Assembly (NCBI GenBank): GCA_030913685.1
Contig: CP133187.1
Span: 2,298,001 to 2,362,000 of the forward strand
Direction: 5' to 3'
Origin: Oscillospiraceae bacterium MB24-C1
GTDB taxonomy: Bacteria > Bacillota > Clostridia > Oscillospirales > Ruminococcaceae
Length of the DNA stretch: 64,000 nt
Numbering within the stretch: position 1 is the first letter of the stretch; each line of letters starts with the position of its first letter. Of the stretch, positions 35,045-44,227 are shown one piece after another. Below the pieces are notes generated by a model that worked only from the letters and a program-made list of their open reading frames with translations, made no database searches and was not told the origin of the DNA. A program made the translations under genes and the position numbers.

Positions 35045-35766
35045 TGCGACCGCGGCAAGGCTTTTCCGGCACGGCGCTGCAAGTAATGGCAGTGCTAAGT
35101 ATGACCGGAGATCATATCGGGGCAGTTATGATGCGCGACGGGCAGATTGCGTGGGCCACAGTGCTGCGTGACATGCCAGCCCTATTTGCGCTGCGCGCCA
35201 TCGGACGCGCAGCTTTCCCCATTTTTGCATTTTTGCTGGCGCAAGGCATGGTGCATACCCGCAGTCGTAAACGCTTCATTCTGCGACTGGCGGTGTTTGC
35301 CTTATTATCAGAGCTGCCATTCGATTTGGCGTTTTATGGCGTTGGTTTTTACCCCCACCATCAAAACATTTTTTTTACACTTTGCCTGGGTGCTGTCTGC
35401 ATTGCGCTTTTAGATTATGGCGGTAGGGCGTTTGGTGTTTTTGCCGCCATGGGTATGGCTCTGATTGCGCAGCTTTTGTACACCGATTACGCTGCACTGG
35501 GCGTGTTAACCGTTTTAATGTTTTGGTTACTTGCACAAAAAGGACGGTTGGGCGTTGTCGTTGTGCTGCTGCTTTTTGCCGGCAGCTTTTTGATATACGA
35601 CCAGTGGGTCAATTTATTTTGTTTGCTTAGCCTACCGTTGCTATTGTGCTATAATGGCACGCGTGGTGGACCGGCCGGTCTGGTAGGTAAATCGATCAGA
35701 AAATGGGGCTTTTATTTTTACTATCCGTTACATTTGTTGGTACTGTCCGCACTGGCGGGACGTTAA
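35044..35766 (+). CDS. TraX family membrane protein
   Basis: 240 residues, about eight membrane segments. The signature AIGRAAFPIFAFLLAQG (about 56-72) and the C-terminal YFYYPLHLLVL are typical of TraX, first known as an F-pilin acetylase. Chromosomal Firmicute copies are probably acyltransferases of unknown substrate. The ATG overlaps the fbp stop, giving translational coupling with no obvious functional link. Confidence 0.85.
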   Translation: MRPRQGFSGTALQVMAVLSMTGDHIGAVMMRDGQIAWATVLRDMPALFALRAIGRAAFPIFAFLLAQGMVHTRSRKRFILRLAVFALLSELPFDLAFYGVGFYPHHQNIFFTLCLGAVCIALLDYGGRAFGVFAAMGMALIAQLLYTDYAALGVLTVLMFWLLAQKGRLGVVVVLLLFAGSFLIYDQWVNLFCLLSLPLLLCYNGTRGGPAGLVGKSIRKWGFYFYYPLHLLVLSALAGR

Positions 35767-35876
35767 CTGTATGGGGGAAAAGAACCTTTGACGAGCTTTT
35801 CAATACCCGCAAAGCGTTTTCACATTATTTTTTTGTCGAAAACATAGTAAAAAGCGCATCAAATATGAATATTATG

Positions 35877-35905
35877 TTGACAATCGTAGCGATACGCAAT
35901 AAAAT
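35877..35905 (+). promoter_or_regulatory. hppA promoter
   Basis: TTGACA (35877-35882), 17-bp spacer, TAAAAT (35900-35905). The leader to the ATG is about 85 nt. Confidence 0.8.
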
Positions 35906-35998
35906 TAACTGGTGTTTTAATATAATATTCCTAAAAATGCGTTGTAGCAAGATGAGGAAAAACAAGCAGGAAGAAAATGACAAGGAGTGTAGTTTAAA

Positions 35999-38095
35999 AT
36001 GGACCTTATCATCCTAATGCCCATTGGAGCAGCAGCGGCGCTGATATTTGCGTACCTGCGCTCTAAGAAGGTGCTTGCCGAGAGTGAAGGCACCGAGTTG
36101 ATGAAAAAGATCTCAGCTTCTATCCGCCAGGGCGCGAACGCGTATCTCAAACGCCAGTACAGCGGGGTGGCAAAATTCTTTGCCATTGTTTTTGTTGTTA
36201 TGCTAGTAGTGGTATTCATGGGCCAGATGGAAATCTGGGTGCCCATCGCCTTTTTGACCGGCGGCTTCTTTTCGGCGCTTTCCGGTTTTATCGGCATGAA
36301 AATTGCAACCGCTGCCAATGCCAGAACAGCCAGTGCAGCCAGCGAAAGCCTCAACCACGGCCTTAGAGTCGCTTTTTCGGCCGGTTCGGTCATGGGCTTT
36401 ACCGTTGTTGGTCTTGGCCTTCTGGATATGAGCCTTTGGTTCTATTTTTTGAAGTATGTTGTTTATGCTGGGCTGCCCGTTGCCGAACAGGCGACCCACA
36501 TTTCAGCGCTGATGCTCACGTTTGGTATGGGCGCTTCTATGATGGCGTTGTTTGCTCGCGTAGGCGGCGGCATCTTCACCAAGGCAGCCGATGTCGGCGC
36601 CGACCTTGTCGGCAAGGTTGAGGCTGGAATCCCTGAGGATGACCCCCGAAACCCCGCTGTTATTGCGGATAACGTCGGTGATAACGTCGGCGACGTGGCC
36701 GGCATGGGTGCCGACCTTTACGAGTCTTATGCCGGTGCCAGACTTTCGGCTTGTGCGCTTGCTGTAGCCGCTGGATTTGGCATGGATGGCATGGCAGTTC
36801 CGATGGCGCTTTCGGCAATCGGTATCTTCGCTTCCATCATCGGCACTTTCTTTGTTAAGACCGGTGAAAATGCCGACCAGAGAAGCCTCCTGGGTTCTCT
36901 GCGTAAGGGCACCTATATCGCCAGCGCGCTGGTGGCCATCGGCGCTTATTTCCTTATTGACTATGTCTTTAAGGGCGAGCAGCTTGGCTTGTTCATTGCG
37001 ATTATCGTTGGCCTGATTGCGGGCAACGCTATCGGTTATTTCACCGAATATTACACCTCGGACACCTATAAGCCCACCCAGAAACTTGCGGGCTCTTCAG
37101 AGACCGGTTCTGCAACCATTATCATCAGCGGTTTGTCGCTGGGCATGATGTCCACCGCTATTCCTGTAATTATTGTTGCTATTGCTGTAATTATCAGCTT
37201 TATTGTTTCGGGCGGCAACGCCAGTTTTGAAGCGGGTCTTTTCGGTATCGGCCTTTCGGCTGTCGGAATGCTCTCGACACTCGGCATCACCCTTGCAACC
37301 GACGCCTACGGCCCAGTGGCCGATAACGCCGGCGGCATTGCAGAGATGGCTGGTCTTGATGAGGCAGTTCGCAATCGCACCGACGCGCTTGATTCGCTCG
37401 GTAACACCACCGCTGCCACCGGCAAGGGCTTTGCTATCGGTTCTGCGGCGCTGACCGCGCTCGCGCTCGTCGCCGCTTATGTCGACCAGTGCAAGGCTAT
37501 TGATCCCGATATTGTGCTCAACCTCAGCGTTACCAACCCTGCTGTGTTGGTCGGCTTGTTCATCGGTGGTGTGCTTCCCTTTGTATTCGCAGCTATGACG
37601 ATGGAATCGGTCGGCAAGGCTGCCATGAGCATTGTCACTGAAGTCAGACGCCAGTTTAAGACCATTCCGGGTCTGATGGAAGGTACTGCTGAACCGGATT
37701 ATCACACCTGTGTCGACCTGTGCACCAAGAGTGCTCAGAAAGAGATTATGGCGCCATCGGTTATGGCTATTGTGGTACCGATTGTTGTCGGCTTGCTGCT
37801 TGGCGTTGACGGTGTTACGGGAATGCTGATGGGCGCTACTGTTACCGGTTTTATTCTTGCCATCATGATGTCCAACGCCGGTGGTGCTTGGGATAACGCC
37901 AAGAAATATATCGAGGCAGGCCATTACGGCGGCAAGGGTTCTTCTAACCACAAGGCAGCTGTTGTGGGCGATACCGTTGGTGATCCTTTCAAGGATACTT
38001 CCGGCCCCTCGATCAATATTCTGATCAAGCTACTTTCGACCGTTTCTATCTCGTTTGCGGCGCTCATCGTGCGTTTTGCGTTGCACCTGTTTTAA
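35999..38095 (+). CDS. hppA: Membrane-bound proton/sodium-translocating pyrophosphatase
   Basis: 698 residues, about 16 membrane helices. It pumps H+ or Na+ using pyrophosphate. The PPi-binding signature is [18 protein letters not shown] (about 198-215) followed by [17 protein letters not shown]. Alanine at 472 within [10 protein letters not shown] marks the K+-dependent class; K+-independent pumps have lysine there. The C-terminal [14 protein letters not shown] motif is intact. Useful with ppdK, which makes PPi. AAGGAG lies 11 nt before the ATG. Confidence 0.95.
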   Translation: MDLIILMPIGAAAALIFAYLRSKKVLAESEGTELMKKISASIRQGANAYLKRQYSGVAKFFAIVFVVMLVVVFMGQMEIWVPIAFLTGGFFSALSGFIGMKIATAANARTASAASESLNHGLRVAFSAGSVMGFTVVGLGLLDMSLWFYFLKYVVYAGLPVAEQATHISALMLTFGMGASMMALFARVGGGIFTKAADVGADLVGKVEAGIPEDDPRNPAVIADNVGDNVGDVAGMGADLYESYAGARLSACALAVAAGFGMDGMAVPMALSAIGIFASIIGTFFVKTGENADQRSLLGSLRKGTYIASALVAIGAYFLIDYVFKGEQLGLFIAIIVGLIAGNAIGYFTEYYTSDTYKPTQKLAGSSETGSATIIISGLSLGMMSTAIPVIIVAIAVIISFIVSGGNASFEAGLFGIGLSAVGMLSTLGITLATDAYGPVADNAGGIAEMAGLDEAVRNRTDALDSLGNTTAATGKGFAIGSAALTALALVAAYVDQCKAIDPDIVLNLSVTNPAVLVGLFIGGVLPFVFAAMTMESVGKAAMSIVTEVRRQFKTIPGLMEGTAEPDYHTCVDLCTKSAQKEIMAPSVMAIVVPIVVGLLLGVDGVTGMLMGATVTGFILAIMMSNAGGAWDNAKKYIEAGHYGGKGSSNHKAAVVGDTVGDPFKDTSGPSINILIKLLSTVSISFAALIVRFALHLF

Positions 38096-38130
38096 GACCT
38101 GAGAATTTAATTTAGACCTGTACTATTGAT

Positions 38131-38168
38131 GAGGGCGGCTACCGTTTGGATTAAGCGGGGCCGCCCTC
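38131..38168. terminator. Terminator-like hairpin after hppA
   Basis: GAGGGCGGC / GCCGCCCTC with a 20-nt loop; no T-run. The following 250 bp to the promoter at 38426 hold no gene that I can support. Confidence 0.6.
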
Positions 38169-38425
38169 AAAGTGTTAGTTAATAAGAGTAAAGCAAGCGA
38201 CAGGGGAATAGTAAAATTTAGGTTACCCCCCTACTTTCGCACTGAGACGCCCAAAGTGTGCCGGGTTTTCGTGCGCAGGTGGCAAAACAAGCTAATTTTA
38301 CGAGCTTTTGTAAAAACTGAATAAGCTAAAGACTTTTGGGTATTTATGTTAGATACCCCTAAAAATGGCTACAATAAAGCTGTCGAGTTTTTATAGAGAG
38401 CCAGCATTAATACGCGACGGATTGG

Positions 38426-38454
38426 TTGTATTTGTAAGCGCCTATTGGTACAAT
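38426..38454 (+). promoter_or_regulatory. Promoter of small membrane protein gene
   Basis: TTGTAT (38426-38431), 17-bp spacer, TACAAT (38449-38454) with extended TGG. Confidence 0.65.
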
Positions 38455-38520
38455 AGTGATACGATTTGTTATTTTCAGGGAAGCTATTGACGCAAACTAT
38501 TTGAGATGGAGGAATCCCTC

Positions 38521-38841
38521 GTGGAAAAAACAACAAAACAGTTGCCGTATTTGCTTGTCATCTTGTTGGGGTTTTATTGGCTTCCGTTGCTTATAGTAGA
38601 CACGGGGTCCGCTATGATGTTGCTGCTTGTGATCATCCCTTTAATCTGCTTTCTTTGCTCATGCGTATATGGTGCAAGACACTCGTTTAATTTTTTTTAT
38701 GCTATGATTGTAGCTGTTCTATTTATCCCATCTATTTTTATTTTTTATAATACTACTGCATGGGTTTATTCCTTGGGTTATGGGATAATTTCCTTAATAG
38801 GCAATTTAGTTGGTGCGTTATTTTATCGGTCGGCAAAATAA
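38521..38841 (+). CDS. Small hydrophobic membrane protein
   Basis: 106 residues, probably starting at GTG 38521, which lies 7 nt after GGAGGA; an in-frame ATG at 38506 would overlap that site. Three to four membrane segments (about 8-28, 32-52, 58-78, 82-100) with few charged residues. No family recognised. It has its own promoter and terminator, which supports a real gene. Confidence 0.7.
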   Translation: MEKTTKQLPYLLVILLGFYWLPLLIVDTGSAMMLLLVIIPLICFLCSCVYGARHSFNFFYAMIVAVLFIPSIFIFYNTTAWVYSLGYGIISLIGNLVGALFYRSAK

Positions 38842-38849
38842 GTACCATA

Positions 38850-38888
38850 AAAAGGCTGACATCAGATTAACTGATGTCAGCCTTTTTT
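38850..38888 (+). terminator. Strong terminator
   Basis: AAAGGCTGACATCAG / CTGATGTCAGCCTTT with a 5-nt loop and T-run. Confidence 0.93.
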
Positions 38889-38928
38889 TGCTTTCATGGG
38901 GGTGTCTACTTGTCAGCAGGGTCTGGGT

Positions 38929-39405
38929 TCACCACATCCGATATGCGCTCTGCGCTGTCAGCTGCTGTTGCAGCGCGATCAATTCGGCGGAGGTAGCAAC
39001 CGCCTCGCACTGGAAGGCAGTCTGCCATAATCGGCTGCGGTAATCCTGAGTGGAGCCGCTGTTAAAGACGCGGGTTGTTTCAGATTTGAAATAGCTGATT
39101 GCGTGGTTGAGCAGCCTTAAAGTAGCTGTATCGCCGCCGGGGGCGGTATCTACGGTAACAATACCGCATATGCCGTCGGGCATGAGATAGAAGGCCTCAG
39201 TGGCCATACGCGGGAAGTGTTGGGGAAGCGTCTGCCATATCGTAGCTACGGCGTTGCCGATCAGTGTCAGTCGCATTTCTGATGATGCTAGAACGCCTTT
39301 GTCAGCTAAAAGCTGCCGGCGCCCATGTATGGCAAGTGTAACAAAATAACTGTTGTGCATTACGTTGCTGCCAAAACGGTCTTTGCCGGTTGACGATGTA
39401 TCCAC
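38929..39405 (-). CDS. Degenerate REP-associated (IS200-like) transposase
   Basis: 158 residues from the GTG at 39405, which has GGGAGGT 5 nt upstream. The layout follows REP-associated Y1 transposases: an N-terminal YFVTLAIHGRRQLL, then LIGNAVATIWQTLP, the position of the HUH motif as MPDGICGIVTV, and a C-terminal FKSETTRVFNSG and QQQLTAQSAYRMW that stand where 'FK..V...' and 'Y....NP..W' usually lie. The normal MPNHIHGIIV is changed so that both catalytic histidines are lost, and the tyrosine region reads LWQTAFQCEA. It cannot be an active transposase. The frame is nevertheless intact, so it may be domesticated or recently decayed. Confidence 0.6.
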   Translation of the reverse strand: MDTSSTGKDRFGSNVMHNSYFVTLAIHGRRQLLADKGVLASSEMRLTLIGNAVATIWQTLPQHFPRMATEAFYLMPDGICGIVTVDTAPGGDTATLRLLNHAISYFKSETTRVFNSGSTQDYRSRLWQTAFQCEAVATSAELIALQQQLTAQSAYRMW

Positions 39406-39556
39406 GCCACACCTCCCTGCTGCGCTTATGCTACCAATCTGCAAAAAGCTGCCTTGCAGTCCCCTAAAATGGCGGCGCAGTCGCTCAGGGCAATGCCCTG
39501 ACTGCACTGTGGCCATTTGACGGATAACTCGCAAAGCAGCTACTGAATACTTCTCG

Positions 39557-40405
39557 TTAGAAGGAGAGCAGCAACGCCTTATCACCCGCATAAAACGAGG
39601 TCAGACAGGCACACTCCAACACGGTGATATCCGAATCCTTGGTGCCATAGGTGGACTTGATCAAATCACACATCGTTTTGACGGCGTTGGGATTGTTACA
39701 GTGGGTGATGACCACCGGTTTGCCGGTCATGTCCTTATAGCGCCCCATGAGGGCGACCATCCGCTCAATAGCACGTTTCTCGCCGCGAGGCTTTTCAATA
39801 ACTTCTATGACGCCCTCCGCTGTGTTTGTAGCAACGGCCCGAATATTCAGTGCCGAGGCCAGCACACCAGCTGCACGGCTCATCCGCCCGTTTTTAACCA
39901 AATTATCAAAGGTGGCAAGCGAAAAGAGAATCTTCATCGAGTCGCGATAACTTTCGATCTGGCGGACGATTTCTTCAAAGGGGATACCTTGTTCAATAAG
40001 CAATTTGAGTTGCCGTAGTATAAGTACCATAGACCCCGCGGCGGAACGGCTGTCCACCACATGAATCTTCTTTTCGGGGTGTTCGTCAAGCACCATATTC
40101 ATCGCTTGAACGGCACAGTTGTAGCTTCCGCTTAAACCGCTGGTGATGGTGACGGCAATGGTGTGCGCCGCCTTTAAAAACTGTTCTGCAAAGGCGTAGG
40201 GGGAGGGACATGCCGAAGAAGACGCCCCTGAGAAATTCTTCATTGCGGCGAGCATTTCATGAGGATCCGTTTGGGGCAGATCGACAAATTCTTGATCGCC
40301 GACTAATATTTTTAAAGGTACGGTCGAAAAAGGAATTGCCCCTGTGTCAAAGTTATCAGGGTTCAAGTCGCAGGAACTATCCGATACCAATTGCCAATCA
40401 TTCAT
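39557..40405 (-). CDS. DegV family fatty-acid-binding protein
   Basis: 282 residues. N-terminal SDSSCDL (about 8-14) and PSPYAFAEQF with ITSGLSGSYNCAVQAM form the fatty-acid carboxylate site; VVDSRSAAGSM and NLVKNGRMSRAAGVLAS are further DegV motifs. These cytoplasmic proteins bind fatty acids and hand them to FakA-type kinases. No fakA gene is present here. The rsmI gene lies in tandem upstream of nothing shared; the DegV gene ends 152 bp before the decayed transposase. Confidence 0.93.
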   Translation of the reverse strand: MNDWQLVSDSSCDLNPDNFDTGAIPFSTVPLKILVGDQEFVDLPQTDPHEMLAAMKNFSGASSSACPSPYAFAEQFLKAAHTIAVTITSGLSGSYNCAVQAMNMVLDEHPEKKIHVVDSRSAAGSMVLILRQLKLLIEQGIPFEEIVRQIESYRDSMKILFSLATFDNLVKNGRMSRAAGVLASALNIRAVATNTAEGVIEVIEKPRGEKRAIERMVALMGRYKDMTGKPVVITHCNNPNAVKTMCDLIKSTYGTKDSDITVLECACLTSFYAGDKALLLSF

Positions 40406-40491
40406 CGATAAAAACCTCCGAAACCTGCTGTTCGTTGCAGCAGTAATGTTATTATAATACTGCGGACCGCCCTAAAAATCAAGCTGCGTGG

Positions 40492-41325
40492 TTATTGCGT
40501 GAGTTGGCGGTATATGTCGCTTTTTTTGCAACCAATTTGCTGTGCGGCCTGTTTTGCGGCAGCGGATGCACCTTGCCCCCCGGCCATAAGCGCTTGAGCC
40601 AGGGCGACAGCCTGCTCCAGTGTTGCCGCTGGCGTGGTGATTTCGGGTGCGCCTTCTACCACGAGCACAAATTCTCCGCGCGGGGCGGTGGAGTCGGGCG
40701 CGGCGTAGCGCGCAACCGCCAGCCCGAGTGTGGTTCGAATGACCTCCTCGTGTAGCTTGGTCAGCTCGCGGCAAAGTGCAATGCGCCGTTCTTGGCCAAA
40801 AGTGGCGGCCAAGTCGTTTAGCGTGGTGCGTAGTTTGTGTGGTGCCTCGTAAAAAATCATGGTGCGGCGCTCAATAGCAAGAGATTCAAGATGCTCGCGC
40901 CTGTTTTGCCGGTTGGTTGAAATAAAACCCTCAAAGGTAAAACGGCTGGTATTAAGCCCGGACATGGCCAGTGCGGTGGTAGCGGCGCTCGGCCCAGGAA
41001 CCGAAACGATTTCAATACCGGCTTCGGCGCAGAGGCGGACAAGGTCCTCGCCGGGATCGCTGATGGCGGGCATGCCGGCGTCGGTGACCAACGCGCAGCT
41101 CTCACCTGACAAAATACGTGCGACAATCTGCTCGCCGCGTTCACGCAGGTTGTGCTGGTAGTAGCTGACCATAGGCTTGCTGATTTCAAATCGGTTTAAA
41201 AGCTTAAGCGTGACGCGCGTATCTTCCGCGGCTATAAAATCAACGGTGCGCAGCGTTTCTACCGCTCTTGACGAAAAGTCGCCCAGATTCCCGATCGGCG
41301 TACCCACCAGATAAAGCTTTGACAT
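40492..41325 (-). CDS. rsmI: 16S rRNA (cytidine1402-2'-O)-methyltransferase
   Basis: 277 residues of the tetrapyrrole-methylase fold. YLVGTPIGNLGDFS (about 5-18), AAEDTRVTLKLLNRF, VTDAGMPAISDPG and VPGPSAATTALAMSGL are the standard RsmI motifs. Methylates the ribose of C1402 in the decoding centre. Lies 5 bp after the tRNA methyltransferase gene, so the two form a translation-linked operon. The C-terminal helical tail (about 235-277) is complete. Confidence 0.95.
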   Translation of the reverse strand: MSKLYLVGTPIGNLGDFSSRAVETLRTVDFIAAEDTRVTLKLLNRFEISKPMVSYYQHNLRERGEQIVARILSGESCALVTDAGMPAISDPGEDLVRLCAEAGIEIVSVPGPSAATTALAMSGLNTSRFTFEGFISTNRQNRREHLESLAIERRTMIFYEAPHKLRTTLNDLAATFGQERRIALCRELTKLHEEVIRTTLGLAVARYAAPDSTAPRGEFVLVVEGAPEITTPAATLEQAVALAQALMAGGQGASAAAKQAAQQIGCKKSDIYRQLTQ

Positions 41326-41330
41326 GGTTG

Positions 41331-42047
41331 TTACCTCATTCGATAAATTTCACGATATTCCGCGCTGGGGGTTCCATCACTGTTTTGCAGGTAGAGCGCC
41401 GGCAGCCAGTCGAGCTGCCGATTGCCCGCACGGCGTGCTTCCACCAAAAATAGGTGTGGCGCTTTACCGGGCTGTGTTAGTACTGGGCGGATGCGCTTGG
41501 GCTCCAGCCCGGCAAAACGCATGGCCTCAAACAGGTCGGGGAGCCGCTGGGGTTTAAAGCAAACACAAAAGCGACCGCCATAACGCAATGCTCGCCCAGC
41601 GGCACCACAGACATCTGAGATGTCCAGATCGGTTTCCTGCCGGGCGGTTTGACGCGCGCCGCCGCCATATCCCGCCTTAAAGTAAGGCGGGTTGCACACC
41701 ACAAGATCAAAGGCGTTGGCGGCAAGAGCGGGGATGTTTTTATAGTCCTTTAAGTCGGCGCAAATGACATTGATGCGATTGGTCAGATTATTTTTCTCAA
41801 CCGAAAGCGAAAAAAGTGCCGCTGCTTGGGCCATTAGTTCAATCCCCACTACATGAGACGGGGAGACTTCGCCTTCGCCAAACCACAGCAGCGTCACCAC
41901 GCCGCAACCACAGCAAAGCTCTGCGACTATATCGTCAGCGCGCGGTGCGGCAAAGCGCGCAAGCAAGACAGAATCGGTTGTGAAACGGTGCTCATCACTG
42001 ATGGCTGCTGTAATGCCGTGTGTCAGCGGTATAAAAGATTGTGGCAT
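41331..42047 (-). CDS. tRNA1(Val) adenine-N6-methyltransferase family (TrmN6-like)
   Basis: 238-residue Rossmann methyltransferase. The SAM loop is VAELCCGCGVVTLL (about 40-53), and the catalytic NPPY is in LVVCNPPYFKAGYG (about 110-123), as in N6-adenine enzymes of the YfiC/TrmN6 group. In Firmicutes this gene is usually next to rsmI, as here. The exact target base is not provable from the sequence. Confidence 0.88.
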   Translation of the reverse strand: MPQSFIPLTHGITAAISDEHRFTTDSVLLARFAAPRADDIVAELCCGCGVVTLLWFGEGEVSPSHVVGIELMAQAAALFSLSVEKNNLTNRINVICADLKDYKNIPALAANAFDLVVCNPPYFKAGYGGGARQTARQETDLDISDVCGAAGRALRYGGRFCVCFKPQRLPDLFEAMRFAGLEPKRIRPVLTQPGKAPHLFLVEARRAGNRQLDWLPALYLQNSDGTPSAEYREIYRMR

Positions 42048-42248
42048 AAAAATTCCGAGCCTCCGTGGGTAGTTGCTTTTATCATATCACAAAAGCGGGG
42101 CGAATTTCCATTAAAGCGTTTTAAAACATTGCAGTTGGTTCTAAAAATTGCCTCGGCTTATAAAAACGAGCGTGACTTTAAATTACCCATATAGTATAAT
42201 CTTTTGAAAAATTGTACCAAATTTCGGTTGTTAGCGGAGGAGAACAAT

Positions 42249-42827
42249 ATGAAAACCCTGCTATTTTGTGCAAAAGGTTTTGAAACAATGGGATTTAGCG
42301 TTTTTATCGACATTTTGGGCTGGGCCAGAAATGATTACGGATACGATGTGACGGTGGAAACCTGCGGCTTTACAAAAGAGGTACATAGCACATTTAGCAT
42401 TCCCATAATAGTTGATAAAACGATTGACGAAATTTGTTCAGCGGATTATGATGCATTGGCAATCCCCGGCGGCTTTGAGGAGTTCGGATTTTATGAAGAA
42501 GCTTATGATGAGAGATTTTTGAATTTGATCAGAGCTTTTGACGCACAGAGCAAACCGATTGCCACAATTTGTGTGGGTGCGTTGCCGTTAGGGAAGAGCG
42601 GCATTTTAAAAAGCAAGCGGGCAACCACTTATCATTTGAAAGGTGGGTACCGCCAGCGACAACTTGCCGATTTCGGCGCTGAGGTTGTCAACGAGCCGGT
42701 TGTGGTTGAAGGGCATATCATCACTTCCTATTGCCCACAGACGGCGCCATTTGTCGCATTTGAGCTACTGAGAAAGCTGACGAGCGATGTACAGACTTCC
42801 GTAGTCATGCAGGCTATGGGGTTCTAG
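42249..42827 (+). CDS. DJ-1/PfpI family protein
   Basis: 192 residues from the ATG at 42249, with GCGGAGGAG upstream. The nucleophile cysteine lies in IATICVGALPLGKSG (about 110-124), the class I amidotransferase-like elbow, and an upstream LAIPGGFEEFG supplies the glycines. Members act as chaperones, deglycases or amidases; the function here is open. Stands alone, with its terminator at 43015. Confidence 0.85.
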   Translation: MKTLLFCAKGFETMGFSVFIDILGWARNDYGYDVTVETCGFTKEVHSTFSIPIIVDKTIDEICSADYDALAIPGGFEEFGFYEEAYDERFLNLIRAFDAQSKPIATICVGALPLGKSGILKSKRATTYHLKGGYRQRQLADFGAEVVNEPVVVEGHIITSYCPQTAPFVAFELLRKLTSDVQTSVVMQAMGF

Positions 42828-43211
42828 AGGCGGCTAGAAGCAAAGGAAATGCTGTGGCAGGAGGCTGGTCTTTTTTTGAACGGCAGGACATACATCGCGG
42901 GCGCTGTTACTGTTTAACATGACCACCGATTGATTTATGGGGTTGCAATTAAAACAGCTTTATTGACTGCAAAATATGTAAACAGTAAACTAAATTCTAG
43001 AAATGTTGATAAACGGCTTTGCTGAGACGCTAGAGTACCTCAGCAAAGCCATTTTTATCATTTGATTTAGTTTTGACATGCTCATAGTAAAATTTTAAGA
43101 CTAGGAAGTTAGGGGTAGCATAAGAATTATAAATAAAAAGCATAATCCCTGACGCAGTAACATGTGTACTTAGGTTAATTGTCTTTGACTTATGCTCACA
43201 TCTTTTAAACT
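42828..43211. other. Intergenic region between PfpI and sigK
   Basis: Contains the terminator at 43015-43056. The remaining AT-rich sequence shows no gene or RNA that I can support. Confidence 0.5.
43015..43056 (+). terminator. Terminator after PfpI gene
   Basis: GGCTTTGCTGAG / CTCAGCAAAGCC with a 12-nt loop, then ATTTTTA. Confidence 0.88.
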
Positions 43212-43913
43212 TTATTTTTCTTTTTTTTCAAATTTTTCCTTGAGTTTTGAAAGGGCCTTCGACTCCAGACGTGACACATAGGAACGTGATATTCCCATGC
43301 TCTGGGCAATCTCGCGCTGGGTTAATGGCCGTTTACCATGCAAACCATAGCGCAATATTACAATATCCCGCTCGCGGTCATTTAGCTCGCTTTCGATGCT
43401 GTGGTGCAGCTCCTGCGCACGCAACCGAAATTCGATATCTTCAAAAATGCTGCCTTCGTCCGCCATGATGTCTTGCAGCGTCAATGCGTTGCCGTCCTTG
43501 TCGGTGTCGATTGGGTCAAAAATGTAAACATCCTGTGCCGTCTTTTTACGGTTGCGGAAGTACATTAGAATTTCATTTTCTATGCACCTTGAGGCGTAGG
43601 TTGCAAAGCGCGTACCTTTTTCATAGTCAAAGGTGGAAACTGCTTTGATCAACCCTATTGTGCCAATAGAAATAAGATCGTCCTGATCTTTGATGTTGGA
43701 GTAATATTTTTTTATGATATGTACCACCAGGCGCAAATTGTGTTCTATCAATCGGTTTCTGGCTTGTGTATCCCCCTCTCGGATTAATTTCAGGCATTCG
43801 CGTTCATTTTTTGCTGAAAGCGGCTTTGGGAAGGAATTCCCGCTGCTGACATGCAAAACAAATAGGAGCCGCATCAGCTGTGGTAGCCCTGACAGAAGCG
43901 TCTCTAAAAACAT
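43212..43913 (-). CDS. sigK: RNA polymerase sporulation sigma factor SigK
   Basis: 233 residues from the ATG at 43913 (MFLETLLSGLPQ). Sigma-70 region 2 is LIEHNLRLVVHIIKKY and DLISIGTIGLIKAVSTFDY; region 4 is LTQREIAQSMGISRSYVSRLE. The short hydrophobic N-terminus before PKPLSAKNE is the pro-sequence seen in mother-cell sigma factors. The gene is whole, with no skin-type insertion. Its presence shows that the organism can form, or descends from, spore formers. GAGGGCGG precedes the ATG. Confidence 0.9.
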   Translation of the reverse strand: MFLETLLSGLPQLMRLLFVLHVSSGNSFPKPLSAKNERECLKLIREGDTQARNRLIEHNLRLVVHIIKKYYSNIKDQDDLISIGTIGLIKAVSTFDYEKGTRFATYASRCIENEILMYFRNRKKTAQDVYIFDPIDTDKDGNALTLQDIMADEGSIFEDIEFRLRAQELHHSIESELNDRERDIVILRYGLHGKRPLTQREIAQSMGISRSYVSRLESKALSKLKEKFEKKEK

Positions 43914-44227
43914 AGTGTTCCGCCCTCTCACGTTGTATTTCACCTTACATTTTATGTGAGAAGCCCTGTGAAAAGCACGCCGGGGGATGTCCTATCTGGA
44001 CCAATAAAATTAAAAGAACGTCTAACGAGACGCCCCATTGCAATATTATGTATACGAACCACCAATCAGCTGGCATTGATATGTACCAACCGCGGGCATA
44101 ATTTTTAAATTCTACTAAAAAGAACAAAAAACCAATATAAATCATAGAAAAGTAGACGTTAAGATCTTCAAAAAAAACAGCCAAAGAGGGCAACGCCCTT
44201 TTGGCTGTTTTTCTATGTCAAGTACAT
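43914..44227. other. Intergenic region upstream of sigK
   Basis: Holds the bidirectional hairpin at 44176-44210. A hydrophobic frame on minus (44193-43945) begins inside that hairpin and is not accepted as a gene. Confidence 0.5.
44171..44210 (-). terminator. Terminator of 5-oxoprolinase operon
   Basis: AACAGCCAAA-GAGGGC / GCCCTTTTGGCTGTT with a 3-nt loop; seven T residues follow on minus. Confidence 0.92.

Noticed and set aside
37097-37951. 284-codon antisense frame across hppA
   Set aside because: Shadow of the pyrophosphatase gene; low-complexity composition and no start signal.
43015-43056. GCTGAGAC sequence recalling a thiamine (THI) box
   Set aside because: It is one arm of the terminator after the PfpI gene; the rest of the riboswitch is absent and no thiamine gene is near.
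43945-44193. Hydrophobic 82-codon reading frame on minus upstream of sigK
   Set aside because: Its start lies inside the terminator hairpin of the 5-oxoprolinase operon and it has no ribosome-binding site.
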